Positions 56,339 to 64,000 of a stretch of DNA of 64,000 bases are shown here, piece by piece. Numbering within the stretch: position 1 is the first letter of the stretch; the number at the start of each line of letters is the position of its first letter. The notes under the pieces were generated by a model. It ran no database searches. It was given only the letters and a program-made list of their open reading frames with translations, and was not told the origin of the DNA. The DNA is taken from the NCBI GenBank assembly GCA_023417655.1, contig JAEZFD010000038.1:1-64000 (forward strand). The letters run 5' to 3'. Source of the DNA: Planctomycetota bacterium (GTDB lineage: Bacteria; Planctomycetota; Planctomycetia; Planctomycetales; Planctomycetaceae). The position numbers and the translations under genes are program-made.

Positions 56339-57316
56339 TTATTCGAGTGATGCGACTTCACCGCCCGCTCGGGTGGCGAGTGCTTTGTACGTCAGGAAGT
56401 CGATGTTCTCGCTGACGAACTTCACAGAACCGTCTGTCATCAGGAAGTGACCGCCGCCCGTGTGTTCGCTGCCAAACCGGACGTTGTTGAACAGCCGGTC
56501 AGGGTTGCTGCCTGTGTAACCACTCCGTCCCATCTCTCGGTAGATATTCTTTGTCGAATACATCGCGGCGCCTCCGGCTTCGCCGCTTGCTCCTTGGGTC
56601 CAATGCCGCCAGCTGTGTACCCAACCGGACTCCTTGATGTCCCGCTTCGATGAAATCTCGCCCATCAGGAAGGTGTTGGAAGTCCCGTCCGTCACATGCG
56701 CGATCTTCACCGTCCGATTGGGAATCAGCACGCCGTTGATAGCGAACCCACCGTGGTCGGTCGTCGCATTCCCCAGGGCCGCGGGGTAATTCGTTGTCGA
56801 ATCCTTCATTGCTCCGAGAGCCCCGGCCACACCGTAATAATGAACTGTATAACCATTCACGTTCCGCGTCGTACCCCCAATGTTCTGATTGCTCAGCGAA
56901 TACAGCTGATCATCCGAGTTGGCCGAAGGGCAGAACAGCAATGGAAAGAATGATTCCGTTAACTCCACGTTCGCCTTTCCCCCGGGCGGGACGTTGAGAT
57001 CGGCATAGCTCACATTCATATTGAACTGCTGATACAGCGGCGCCTGATCGACAAATGGCAGTAGCCGGACATGGAAGCCAAAATTATTCGACGGCTGCCC
57101 GCGACCAAGCGCTGCGAGTGCAAACGCGTTATGAGTATCGTGATAGTTGTGGTGGGCAAGCCCCCACTGTTTCAGAATATTCTTACACTGCGTCCGGCGA
57201 GCCGCTTCACGCGCCTGCTGAACGGCAGGTAACAGAAGTGCAATGAGAACTGCAATAATCGCGATGACGACCAGCAGTTCAATCAGGGTGAACCCCTTCC
57301 TTCGATTCCGTAACAT
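56339..57316 (-). CDS. DUF1559 family prepilin-like protein
   Basis: 325 residues. Very short leader with the prepilin cleavage site KG8|FTLIE, hydrophobic helix and QQAREAARR. C-terminal GGGHFLMTDGSVKFVSENIDF is the family ending, but the last residues are GGEVASLE rather than the usual GEF. It is the third gene on the minus strand after a DUF1559 and a lipoprotein gene (58102, 57519), probably the same transcription unit. Second shortest of the DUF1559 proteins here. Role as in the other copies unknown. Confidence 0.93.
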   Translation of the reverse strand: MLRNRRKGFTLIELLVVIAIIAVLIALLLPAVQQAREAARRTQCKNILKQWGLAHHNYHDTHNAFALAALGRGQPSNNFGFHVRLLPFVDQAPLYQQFNMNVSYADLNVPPGGKANVELTESFFPLLFCPSANSDDQLYSLSNQNIGGTTRNVNGYTVHYYGVAGALGAMKDSTTNYPAALGNATTDHGGFAINGVLIPNRTVKIAHVTDGTSNTFLMGEISSKRDIKESGWVHSWRHWTQGASGEAGGAAMYSTKNIYREMGRSGYTGSNPDRLFNNVRFGSEHTGGGHFLMTDGSVKFVSENIDFLTYKALATRAGGEVASLE

Positions 57317-57518
57317 GTCCAGTCCATTCTTTAAGAAATCGGCAATAAGAACGTGAAACTCGGAGAGCGCGAGATTTGTAAGAAGCAGCTAGGTACAGAT
57401 GTGAAATGGGACGATGCATTGGCGAAGCGTTGCTAATATGGACGAGTGCCACAACAACTCTTATTGATCTGAGCAGCAAATGCAGTTCCAGTAACGCAAA
57501 TTTTGTGAGGACCCTCGA

Positions 57519-58037
57519 TTACGGATCATTCGCGCTTCGCTGTCCAGGAACTGTGACTTTCGGTGCACCATCTCGCTTCAGCTCTATGACAGCAGGAGTG
57601 ATGCCCTTCGAATCAACTTCAATCGACAACCCTGAGCTATCGATGTCAGCGTAATACTCAGGGACCGTCCACGAATACTTCACCCCATTGGCAACAGCAT
57701 CCTCGGATGACTCCTCAGTCAGTGGTTTCCCGACATTTTCCCGCTTAAGCACTCCCAGCTTATACTTCCCCGCGGGGAGGCCATCACCTGGCTGATACGT
57801 CGTGAACGTGAAATTCCCCTGTGCGTCGGTAACTGCCTGAGACGGTCGACCGTATTTGCTAACGCCGGTCTCGATCGGAGCGACAAAGACAATCGCATCT
57901 GGGAGCGGTTCTCCGTTGAGCTTCACCTGACCCACTGCTTTTACCAATGCCGGTCGACCGTTACCGCATCCAGCGAGGAAACCCGCGGTGCATAGCGCCA
58001 TGAGCCCGATTTTACGCCGCAAATCATTAGCGAACAT
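57519..58037 (-). CDS. Carboxypeptidase-regulatory-like small lipoprotein
   Basis: 172 residues. Lipobox FLAGC with Cys24. The mature part carries the beta-sandwich segment AVGQVKLNGEPLPDAIVFV of the same type as the other two, and a middle insert (TFTTYQPGDGLPAGKYKLGV). AAGGG lies 5 bp before ATG 58037. It sits between two DUF1559 genes on the minus strand, 64 bp after the upstream one. Function unknown; see the family entry at 39679. Confidence 0.82.
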   Translation of the reverse strand: MFANDLRRKIGLMALCTAGFLAGCGNGRPALVKAVGQVKLNGEPLPDAIVFVAPIETGVSKYGRPSQAVTDAQGNFTFTTYQPGDGLPAGKYKLGVLKRENVGKPLTEESSEDAVANGVKYSWTVPEYYADIDSSGLSIEVDSKGITPAVIELKRDGAPKVTVPGQRSANDP

Positions 58038-58101
58038 ATTGCCCTTCTCAGGAAACCAGAAACCTTAGGATCAACTCTACAGGCAGCAGATTCGTTCTTA
58101 C

Positions 58102-59079
58102 TCAGAACTCACCGATCGTATTACCGTCTGCGACGTTAAAAAGATTTTGTAGCGTGTAGTTTCCGGTGTCATCCTTCGGAGTTGGATTCGCACTGATGTT
58201 CTCGCTCACGAATCGCACAGAACCATCACACATCGCGAAGAAAGCCCCGCCGACATGAGGACTGGCCACAACGGCCCGCGACACGAGGGCTCCTCCATTA
58301 TTCTCGGTATAGCAGTTATTAGTGCTATTCCATGTCCCATCAAATGGAGTGTTGATGCGATTCTGAGCAGCGACAATATTGATGCTGGCGTTACAAATCC
58401 GTGCAGCTGCCCAGTGACCGCCGATTGCGGTGAAGGTTCCATCAGTCAATGCCTTTTCGGCGATCAATAGCGTGTTGGACGTTCCGTCCTTGATATCCGC
58501 GATTGTCAGTCCCTTCAGAGGGAGCACATTGTTTGGGACCATCCCGATGCGGGCGTTCAGCCCGTACATCATGGTTCCCAGGTAATTGCTGTACTTATTG
58601 TTTGGCTCACCGTTCGCGGAGGGACACAGATACACCGGGAACGTCCTCGCCATCAGGGCTTCGCGGCTTCCGGCAGCAGCGGTTCGATAGTCGTTCGTGG
58701 CGGTCATGTTGGCGGGATCCTGAGGAACTCGGTTCCCGTTCCCCACCTGAAGCTGGTTGTAAATCGCAGACTGCTCAATCATGGGTAGGATCATTGCGGC
58801 CCACCCCCAATTACCATTCACATCTTGGTTAAGTCCGACTCCGCCAGCGTAGCCGCGGGCAGGGAAGCGACCATGTGTGTCGTGGTAGTTGTGCATTGCC
58901 AGCCCGAGCTGCTTCAGATTGTTCTGGCACTGGCTGCGACGGGCGGCTTCGCGGGCCTGCTGGACAGCGGGCAGCAGTAAAGCGATGAGGACGGCGATGA
59001 TGGCAATCACCACCAGGAGTTCAATCAGAGTGAAGGCGCGTCGCGAGACACACCTCTGAGAACAGGGCGTTATGACCAT
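58102..59079 (-). CDS. DUF1559 family prepilin-like protein
   Basis: 325 residues from ATG 59079 (a GTG at 59088 is possible). The cleavage context is RRA|FTLIE, with Ala instead of Gly before the Phe; the family usually has Gly there, so processing may be less efficient. Hydrophobic helix and QQAREAARR follow, and the ending is VADGNTIGEF. First gene of the minus-strand trio with the lipoprotein and the DUF1559 gene at 56339. Confidence 0.92.
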   Translation of the reverse strand: MVITPCSQRCVSRRAFTLIELLVVIAIIAVLIALLLPAVQQAREAARRSQCQNNLKQLGLAMHNYHDTHGRFPARGYAGGVGLNQDVNGNWGWAAMILPMIEQSAIYNQLQVGNGNRVPQDPANMTATNDYRTAAAGSREALMARTFPVYLCPSANGEPNNKYSNYLGTMMYGLNARIGMVPNNVLPLKGLTIADIKDGTSNTLLIAEKALTDGTFTAIGGHWAAARICNASINIVAAQNRINTPFDGTWNSTNNCYTENNGGALVSRAVVASPHVGGAFFAMCDGSVRFVSENISANPTPKDDTGNYTLQNLFNVADGNTIGEF

Positions 59080-59649
59080 GAGCAGCACTCAAATTCAGGA
59101 AGAAGCAGAGACATGAATTGGCGAGTGGAGTCCAGCGATTGGGAATTGCCGGGAGAAATAACTCACACACCGCACAGAAACCGAAATTACATCGGCATTG
59201 ATGGATATCAATCCTTTGTTCATCAAAAAAATTGAAAATTTTCCAAATCAGTTCGCACGCGATACGTCGAGCGAAAGGTGGGAAATTTGCGTAGAGAGTT
59301 CGCATGCTACCGAAGGCGCGAAGGATCTGATCAACGTCAGCCCACATCCCTGACTCATAACAGCTCCATTATGACGGGTCGGGCTGAGAATCAATGGGGT
59401 AAGGAAAGACCCAAGAAAAGTCCCGCTAAAGCTCTTGAGATGGTGCAGGCGCGCGCGGTATCAACTTCGTTATAAACCCGTGACACATCTCTTTTAGTGG
59501 CGAAGCTGATTCTCACGGACCACGGAGAAATCGTTCTGGCATCGAAGGTCCACGTAGGCGCATCGCGAGCCCTCCTCCACCGACGGTGAAAAGGGACTCG
59601 AACTTTTTGGCAACAGTCTTTGAGTGCCAGACCGGGAATAGACTCCCCT
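59080..59649. other. Intergenic region between sulfatase and DUF1559 gene
   Basis: 570 bp, both flanking genes on the minus strand. The sulfatase stop overlaps a small CCCCTTAGAGGGG-type hairpin near 59645-59657. A GGGACTCGAACTTTT stretch near 59593 superficially resembles a tRNA T-arm but no cloverleaf can be formed. No convincing gene. Confidence 0.4.
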
Positions 59650-61506
59650 CTAAGGGGTAATCAACTTGGGTTCCCCGAAGGTCTGAAGCTGGTCCTGGGT
59701 CTGGGCGATCCACCTATCGAGTTTTGAGCGAAGTTCCTTAACCTTGCTTGCCAGTTGCGGATCATTCACCAAGTTCGTCAGCTCATAGGGATCATTCCCG
59801 ATCCGATAGAGCTCCTCCGCGGGGCGCTGCTGATACCGCTTCACGATCGCTGCGGCGGCAGGGGAAATTTTTGCCGTCTCCTCCCAACTACTCCAGTATC
59901 CCGTGTCCGCCTGCTTTGTGGTGACGTGGGATGTATACAAGTACTCCGGATGGATATTGCGAATGTACTTCCAACCATCATCAGTCGTCACGGCGCGGAT
60001 CGGATAAACATTGTTGTTGCCGTCGCCACTATGCGTCGTGAAGATCTCTTCGCGATGCGCCGTCGTCTTCCCCAGCAGGACCGGCAGAAATGATTTTCCA
60101 TCAATGTCGGCCGGAGGCGTTCCCCCTGCCACATCAATCAGCGTCGGCAGAATGTCGAACCATTGGACCATGGCATTCGTGCGAACTCCTGCCGCGATCT
60201 TGCCCGGCCAGCTCACAACCAATGGAGTGCGAATGCCGTCTTCATACAGATTCCATTTCCCGAACGGCCACTGCGCCCCGTGATCACTGGTGTGGAGAAT
60301 GAAGGTTCCCTCACCGAGCTTACCGCGAACCGCGTCATATACCGCGCCAAGGTCGTGATCCATATTCGCCACGGCCGAGTAGTACTGGCCGCGTCGCTCG
60401 CGCGTGGTCTCATTGTCGACGTGGTTGGGCGGAACAACCACCTGTGTCGGGTCAAACGACTCACTCTTCTTCGGCCAGGGAACGTGGGGCCAATTTGTCC
60501 CGACAAACAGCAACAGCGGTCGCTCGCTTTGCCGAGCCTCCAGCCATTCGATCGCCTTTTCGATCGCGATATCTTCGTGGTAGTTGTAATGCCGGGCGAT
60601 GTCGAATCCCCACTCCGGCGTCTGCCCATAGTGTCCGACTTTCCCGAACGACACCACTTCATAGCCGAGATCGAAGAAACAGGTCGGCAGGGATTTCGTC
60701 CCTTCTTTCACACGTTGGTGATTCGGCTCGGCACCAGTTCTCGCAGGATAAAGCCCTGACAGAAACGCCGCGCGGCTCGGTCCGCATGACGGAGAATTGA
60801 CATACGCCCGATCGAACGTCATCCCAGCCGCAGCGAGACGTTCCATATTGCTTGTCTTCACATCCGGGGAACCATACAGCGATGAATCACGGCAGGTATG
60901 GTCATCTGAAAGAAAGACAACGATATTCGGGCGCTTCACATTCGGATCAAGTGGAGGCATCACCCGGGCGACACGCCCAGGTTTTGTCTGGACATCAACT
61001 GCGACGATCTCCCCCTGAAATTTGAAGGGAGTTTCATGGCTGCCGACGGAAAGACCTTTCGCGAAACCCACCGTCAGACCGGCAGCGGGTTCATCGGCGA
61101 GAAGGACTCCTGGCGAACGCTCGACAGCGGCCGCTCCGTTCACAGAAAGACTCATCTTCCCGTTGGTCAGGTGAGCCTTGAGAGTAACCGTCCCGGTGTA
61201 GACCTCGTCGACGGTCAGTTCAGTGAGCTTCTGGTGATTGCGAACAGAAAAGCGGGGCTTGCCGTGATCGAACCATAGGCAATACCCGAACCGCCGTCCC
61301 CCGTGCGACAGGACGACACCATTGAGGTCGTCCCCTTTCACCTCAGCGGTGATCAGCACCTCATTCCCGGCCACCAATGGGGGCTTCTCGACGAGCTTCT
61401 TCCCGACCTCGTCGGCAACAACCGGGGATGAAACCAGACAAGCAACGACCAATCCCAGCAAACCTGAAAGCCGCCAGGCACGCGTGGGGCGCAAACTTCG
61501 TTCCAC
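59650..61506 (-). CDS. Exported sulfatase with N-terminal LamG-like domain
   Basis: 618 residues from GTG 61506 (GGAG 6 bp upstream), chosen over GTG 61557 because it begins a normal signal peptide. The N-terminal part (about 40-185) is a concanavalin/LamG-like domain. The sulfatase domain follows: DDHTC with metal Asp201/202, and the formylglycine motif SCGPSR with Cys241. Formylglycine formation needs a maturase outside this window. Sulfatases of this type remove sulfate from algal or animal polysaccharides. It is not beside other sulfatase genes. Confidence 0.93.
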   Translation of the reverse strand: MERSLRPTRAWRLSGLLGLVVACLVSSPVVADEVGKKLVEKPPLVAGNEVLITAEVKGDDLNGVVLSHGGRRFGYCLWFDHGKPRFSVRNHQKLTELTVDEVYTGTVTLKAHLTNGKMSLSVNGAAAVERSPGVLLADEPAAGLTVGFAKGLSVGSHETPFKFQGEIVAVDVQTKPGRVARVMPPLDPNVKRPNIVVFLSDDHTCRDSSLYGSPDVKTSNMERLAAAGMTFDRAYVNSPSCGPSRAAFLSGLYPARTGAEPNHQRVKEGTKSLPTCFFDLGYEVVSFGKVGHYGQTPEWGFDIARHYNYHEDIAIEKAIEWLEARQSERPLLLFVGTNWPHVPWPKKSESFDPTQVVVPPNHVDNETTRERRGQYYSAVANMDHDLGAVYDAVRGKLGEGTFILHTSDHGAQWPFGKWNLYEDGIRTPLVVSWPGKIAAGVRTNAMVQWFDILPTLIDVAGGTPPADIDGKSFLPVLLGKTTAHREEIFTTHSGDGNNNVYPIRAVTTDDGWKYIRNIHPEYLYTSHVTTKQADTGYWSSWEETAKISPAAAAIVKRYQQRPAEELYRIGNDPYELTNLVNDPQLASKVKELRSKLDRWIAQTQDQLQTFGEPKLITP

Positions 61507-61680
61507 AACCTTCTCCAGACCGCCCCAGACCGCGACTCCCGGGGATTTGAAAAACACTTCCGATTCAACTGGAACGGAGTGTACCAGCTCGCCCCCGGGC
61601 GTGGAAATTTGTCACTGGATATCGGTTCGGACTGACGCACTCCGAGCGGAGCGAGCCTGTTTCGAACCAGCGTCATCGCG

Positions 61681-61850
61681 GCAGGGTGGCGGGGGCAGTC
61701 GGACGCGACAATCCGCAACGAAGCAAGAGTCTAAGATAAAGGGCTGAGGAAATGGGCATCCTTCATGGGCCCAGTAGAGCACGCTTCAGCACGGCCCGGA
61801 CTGGGGCCATGGACATCGAACTCCAATGGGAACTTGGACCACCGCCCCAG
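61681..61850 (+). repeat. Dispersed repeat, copy A (diverged)
   Basis: About 170 bp with roughly three-quarters identity by eye to 63845-64000. Shared pieces include GTCGGACGCGA, GCAAGAGTC, GACTGGGGCCATG and ACATCGAACTC, in the same order and spacing. A short frame starts at the shared ATG (61809, MDIELQWELGP...) and stops after 44 codons, so in this copy the coding potential is lost or absent. It lies upstream of the DUF1559/lipoprotein pair. Confidence 0.75.
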
Positions 61851-62172
61851 CCACCCCGTCGCAGATGGTCGTCAAAGGACTGCCCTTCACAGCGCTTGCC
61901 CGATGTGCTGGGTTTCTCTGCTTGCTTACCCCAGTCTACCTAATCCATCCTGACATCCGGCATGTGTATAGCTTTTATCTAATGGAATGTTTCAAATTCT
62001 TACAGGAAAAATTGTATACGATAATCGCATTTCTTGGTTATGCTCGCCCTGCTATTGACAGTCGGAGAATTCGTTCTCCAGCAGCTCGCACATCGTCAAT
62101 ACTCTGCATTTTGCCGCAGTTGAGATCACGCTGAGATTCTCCTTTCCTGTCCTTGACCAGTGAGGTTCCCTC

Positions 62173-63240
62173 ATGGATGTGACATGTTGGCGAAGTGGTG
62201 CGTTGAACAATCCCAGGAAGTCGCACTCCGGTCGATCCGGCTCGACCGGGTTCACCTTGATCGAGTTGCTGGTGGTGATTGCTATTATCGCGGTGCTCGT
62301 TGCCTTGCTTCTGCCAGCCGTCCAGCAGGCCCGCGAGGCCGCCCGACGCTCTCAGTGCCGAAACAATCTGAAACAGTTCGGACTGGGAATGCACAATTAT
62401 CATGACACATTCTCAGTGCTTCCTAACGGGTTCCGAGCATATAACGGAGCTCCGTTTCAGATGGCGAATAGAGAAACGTGGTTCCAACCGGTCCTTCCTT
62501 ACATTGAACAGGCCAATCTTTATCAGTCGTATCAAACTTTTCTTCAGTCATCGACCGGAAATAACTATCTCCACATTCAGGAGGCCCTGTCGTTCGTTGG
62601 CAGAAACCAATCAGTTTCCGTGGCGGCGTGCCCCTCTGATCCGAACTCACCGGGAAGAAATCGCGGATTTCGAGGGAACTATGTTGTTAATGTCGGCAAC
62701 GAGCCCGACATGGCTGGCAATGCGACAACAGGGCCGACCGGGCAATTGAAACTGAGTGGAATGTTCTGGTGGCACTCCAGCGTCAGATTTCGGGATGTCA
62801 CTGACGGAGCCTCCAATACCCTGATGATGGCAGAAATTATGGTCCGTCACCCGGCATCGATGGCAGGCGTCACGAATCCCGACAATGCCTATTTCTATGG
62901 CGAGCCAGGTTCTTACTGGATTGGCGGGCGATGGGGCGAATTCGGCTTCACAACGAACCAGCCGCCGAATACGACCATTGCGGATCAGATCTATGGAGCT
63001 CTCACTCCTGATAATGGATCCATTCCCAGTTGCGGTGCGAATAATCAGACTCTGCGTGCCCCTTGCACAGCAATTGCCACGGGCTATGGACTCAGGAATT
63101 TTGCCCGAAGCCATCATGTCGGAGGAGTTCACGCGTTGCTCGCAGACGGGGGCGTCCGATTTGTTTCAGAGAACATTGACTTGACCACCTGGCGGGGACT
63201 GGGAACGCGGGCGGGACAGGAAATCATTGGCGAGTTCTGA
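62173..63240 (+). CDS. DUF1559 family prepilin-like protein
   Basis: 355 residues. A 26-residue leader ends STG|FTLIE, followed by the hydrophobic helix and QQAREAARR. The ending is RAGQEIIGEF. GAGG lies 7 bp before ATG 62173. A lipoprotein gene of the carboxypeptidase-regulatory type follows after 112 bp. The pair is bordered by two copies of a repeat (61681-61850 and 63845-64000), which is unlike the other copies and hints at a movable or duplicated unit. Confidence 0.93.
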   Translation: MDVTCWRSGALNNPRKSHSGRSGSTGFTLIELLVVIAIIAVLVALLLPAVQQAREAARRSQCRNNLKQFGLGMHNYHDTFSVLPNGFRAYNGAPFQMANRETWFQPVLPYIEQANLYQSYQTFLQSSTGNNYLHIQEALSFVGRNQSVSVAACPSDPNSPGRNRGFRGNYVVNVGNEPDMAGNATTGPTGQLKLSGMFWWHSSVRFRDVTDGASNTLMMAEIMVRHPASMAGVTNPDNAYFYGEPGSYWIGGRWGEFGFTTNQPPNTTIADQIYGALTPDNGSIPSCGANNQTLRAPCTAIATGYGLRNFARSHHVGGVHALLADGGVRFVSENIDLTTWRGLGTRAGQEIIGEF

Positions 63241-63352
63241 AACGCGACTTGATTGAGACTAATCGTCTGCAGCAGGCTTTCATTCAGGCCATTCTTCTTC
63301 ATCGGCCAGACATGCCGCCGCAGTATCCTCTACCCAGAAGGGCAATCGTCTA

Positions 63353-63763
63353 ATGCACCCGAGAACATCACTGGGGCTCGCATTGCTTTTATGCTGTGTC
63401 GCCTCAGGTTGCCAGAAAAGCTCCGGCCCTCAACTTGTTCCTGTCAGCGGTCTCGTCACGCTCGATGACGTTCCGTTACCGTCAGGGCAGATTGTATTTC
63501 ATGATCCCGACGGTCATGTCGGGAGTGTCGGAGGAGCGATTGTTCAGGGACACTACACCCTGAATTCCCCACCGAGGCGGATGCAGGTTGAAATCACCGA
63601 CTATCGCGACGTCGTCGGGCAATTTGATGAAAGCAATCCTGGCGCTAAGATTCCGGATCGTGAGCAATACATTCCCGCTCGCTTCAACGTGAAAACAGAG
63701 CTGACGGCGGAAGTGAAAGACGGAAAGAACAAGATCGACTTTCCGTTATCGTCAAAGAAGTGA
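63353..63763 (+). CDS. Carboxypeptidase-regulatory-like small lipoprotein
   Basis: 136 residues. Lipobox VASGC with Cys20. The mature part begins LVPVSGLVTLDDVPLPSGQ, the same beta-sandwich type as in the other two lipoproteins, and ends EVKDGKNKIDFPL, which resembles the end of the copy at 39679. It follows a DUF1559 gene by 112 bp on the same strand and presumably shares its transcript. AAGGG lies 11 bp upstream of the ATG, so translation start is modestly supported. Confidence 0.82.
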   Translation: MHPRTSLGLALLLCCVASGCQKSSGPQLVPVSGLVTLDDVPLPSGQIVFHDPDGHVGSVGGAIVQGHYTLNSPPRRMQVEITDYRDVVGQFDESNPGAKIPDREQYIPARFNVKTELTAEVKDGKNKIDFPLSSKK

Positions 63764-63844
63764 CGTCTCAGTTCCATCGGCTGCGTCCTCAAGAGCCAGG
63801 TCTTTCACTTGACCGGAACTTCACGCCGTTCATTTGCGACCACG

Positions 63845-64000
63845 GCAGGGTGCCTGGGCGGTCGGACGCGATAATCCGAAACAGAGCAAGAGTCGAAGAG
63901 AAACACCGGAGGAAACGAGAATCGTTCTTGGCCCCAGTACCCCACTTTACAGTCCAGACTGGGGCCATGAACATCGAACTCTATTGGAGCCTTGCCCCAG
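63845..64000 (+). repeat. Dispersed repeat, copy B, with a possible gene start at the window edge
   Basis: Matches copy A (61681-61850) along its length and continues past the window. At 63967 an ATG begins MNIELYWSLAP, parallel to MDIELQWELGP in copy A. It may therefore be the promoter/5' part of a multi-copy gene, complete here and decayed in copy A, or a non-coding repeat. The window ends too early to decide. Confidence 0.7.

Noticed and set aside
59585..59640. tRNA-like T-arm (GGACTCGAAC) in the gap before the sulfatase
   Set aside because: No D-arm, anticodon arm or acceptor pairing can be built around it on either strand.

Overview
The window looks like chromosomal DNA of a planctomycete (order Planctomycetales, probably a Planctomycetaceae-like genus; the genus is a guess). 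The 5' end of a 16S rRNA gene at the left edge reads, on the minus strand, with a planctomycete-like stretch GGATTAGGCATGCAAGTCG. Five genes encode DUF1559 prepilin-like proteins, and there are small lipoproteins of the matching type, a sulfatase, two Tat-type Gfo/Idh/MocA oxidoreductases and a CE15-like esterase. The DNA is moderately GC-rich and gene-dense. I saw no insertion sequence, prophage, CRISPR array or tRNA.

Layout. 1-2.2 kb: start of the 16S gene with its own promoter and boxA, a small lipoprotein and a DUF1559 gene. 2.5-7 kb: tandem clpP genes, a lipoprotein, then polyprenyl diphosphate synthase overlapping moaC. 7-16 kb: a secreted thioredoxin-NHL protein, prfB with a programmed +1 frameshift, an HlyD/DHA2 efflux pair and lptB. 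16-20 kb: a Ser/Thr kinase overlapping a PP2C phosphatase, a glycosyltransferase and a YacG-like zinc protein. 20-32 kb: assimilatory sulfite reductase, a secreted metallopeptidase-like protein, an oxidoreductase, obg, a response regulator coupled to mobA, an NAD-dependent epimerase and a CE15-type esterase. 31-38 kb (minus strand): type II secretion/pilus ATPase, murE, murF, mraY and an overlapping lipoprotein. MurE carries the DNPR motif typical of diaminopimelate-adding enzymes. 38-52 kb: a DUF1080-FKBP fusion, a lipoprotein/DUF1559 pair in which the DUF1559 gene is frameshifted, a ThDP decarboxylase, a DUF455 protein, a hydrolase, a DUF58 protein, a CsgG-like TPR lipoprotein, a choloylglycine-hydrolase-like enzyme and an aldehyde dehydrogenase. 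52-64 kb: a second oxidoreductase, lipB-lipA, an SDR, more DUF1559/lipoprotein genes, a sulfatase, and two diverged copies of a ~160 bp repeat flanking the last DUF1559/lipoprotein pair.

Most of the window is housekeeping plus envelope and secreted functions. The points most worth a second look are: a LipB homologue lacking both residues of the catalytic Cys/Lys dyad although it overlaps lipA; a 13-bp hairpin that buries the Shine-Dalgarno sequence of the metallopeptidase gene; the repeat pair around a DUF1559/lipoprotein cassette; the kinase/phosphatase overlap; the DUF1080-FKBP fusion; and the lipoprotein overlapping mraY. No clearly new multi-gene defence or mobile system is visible.
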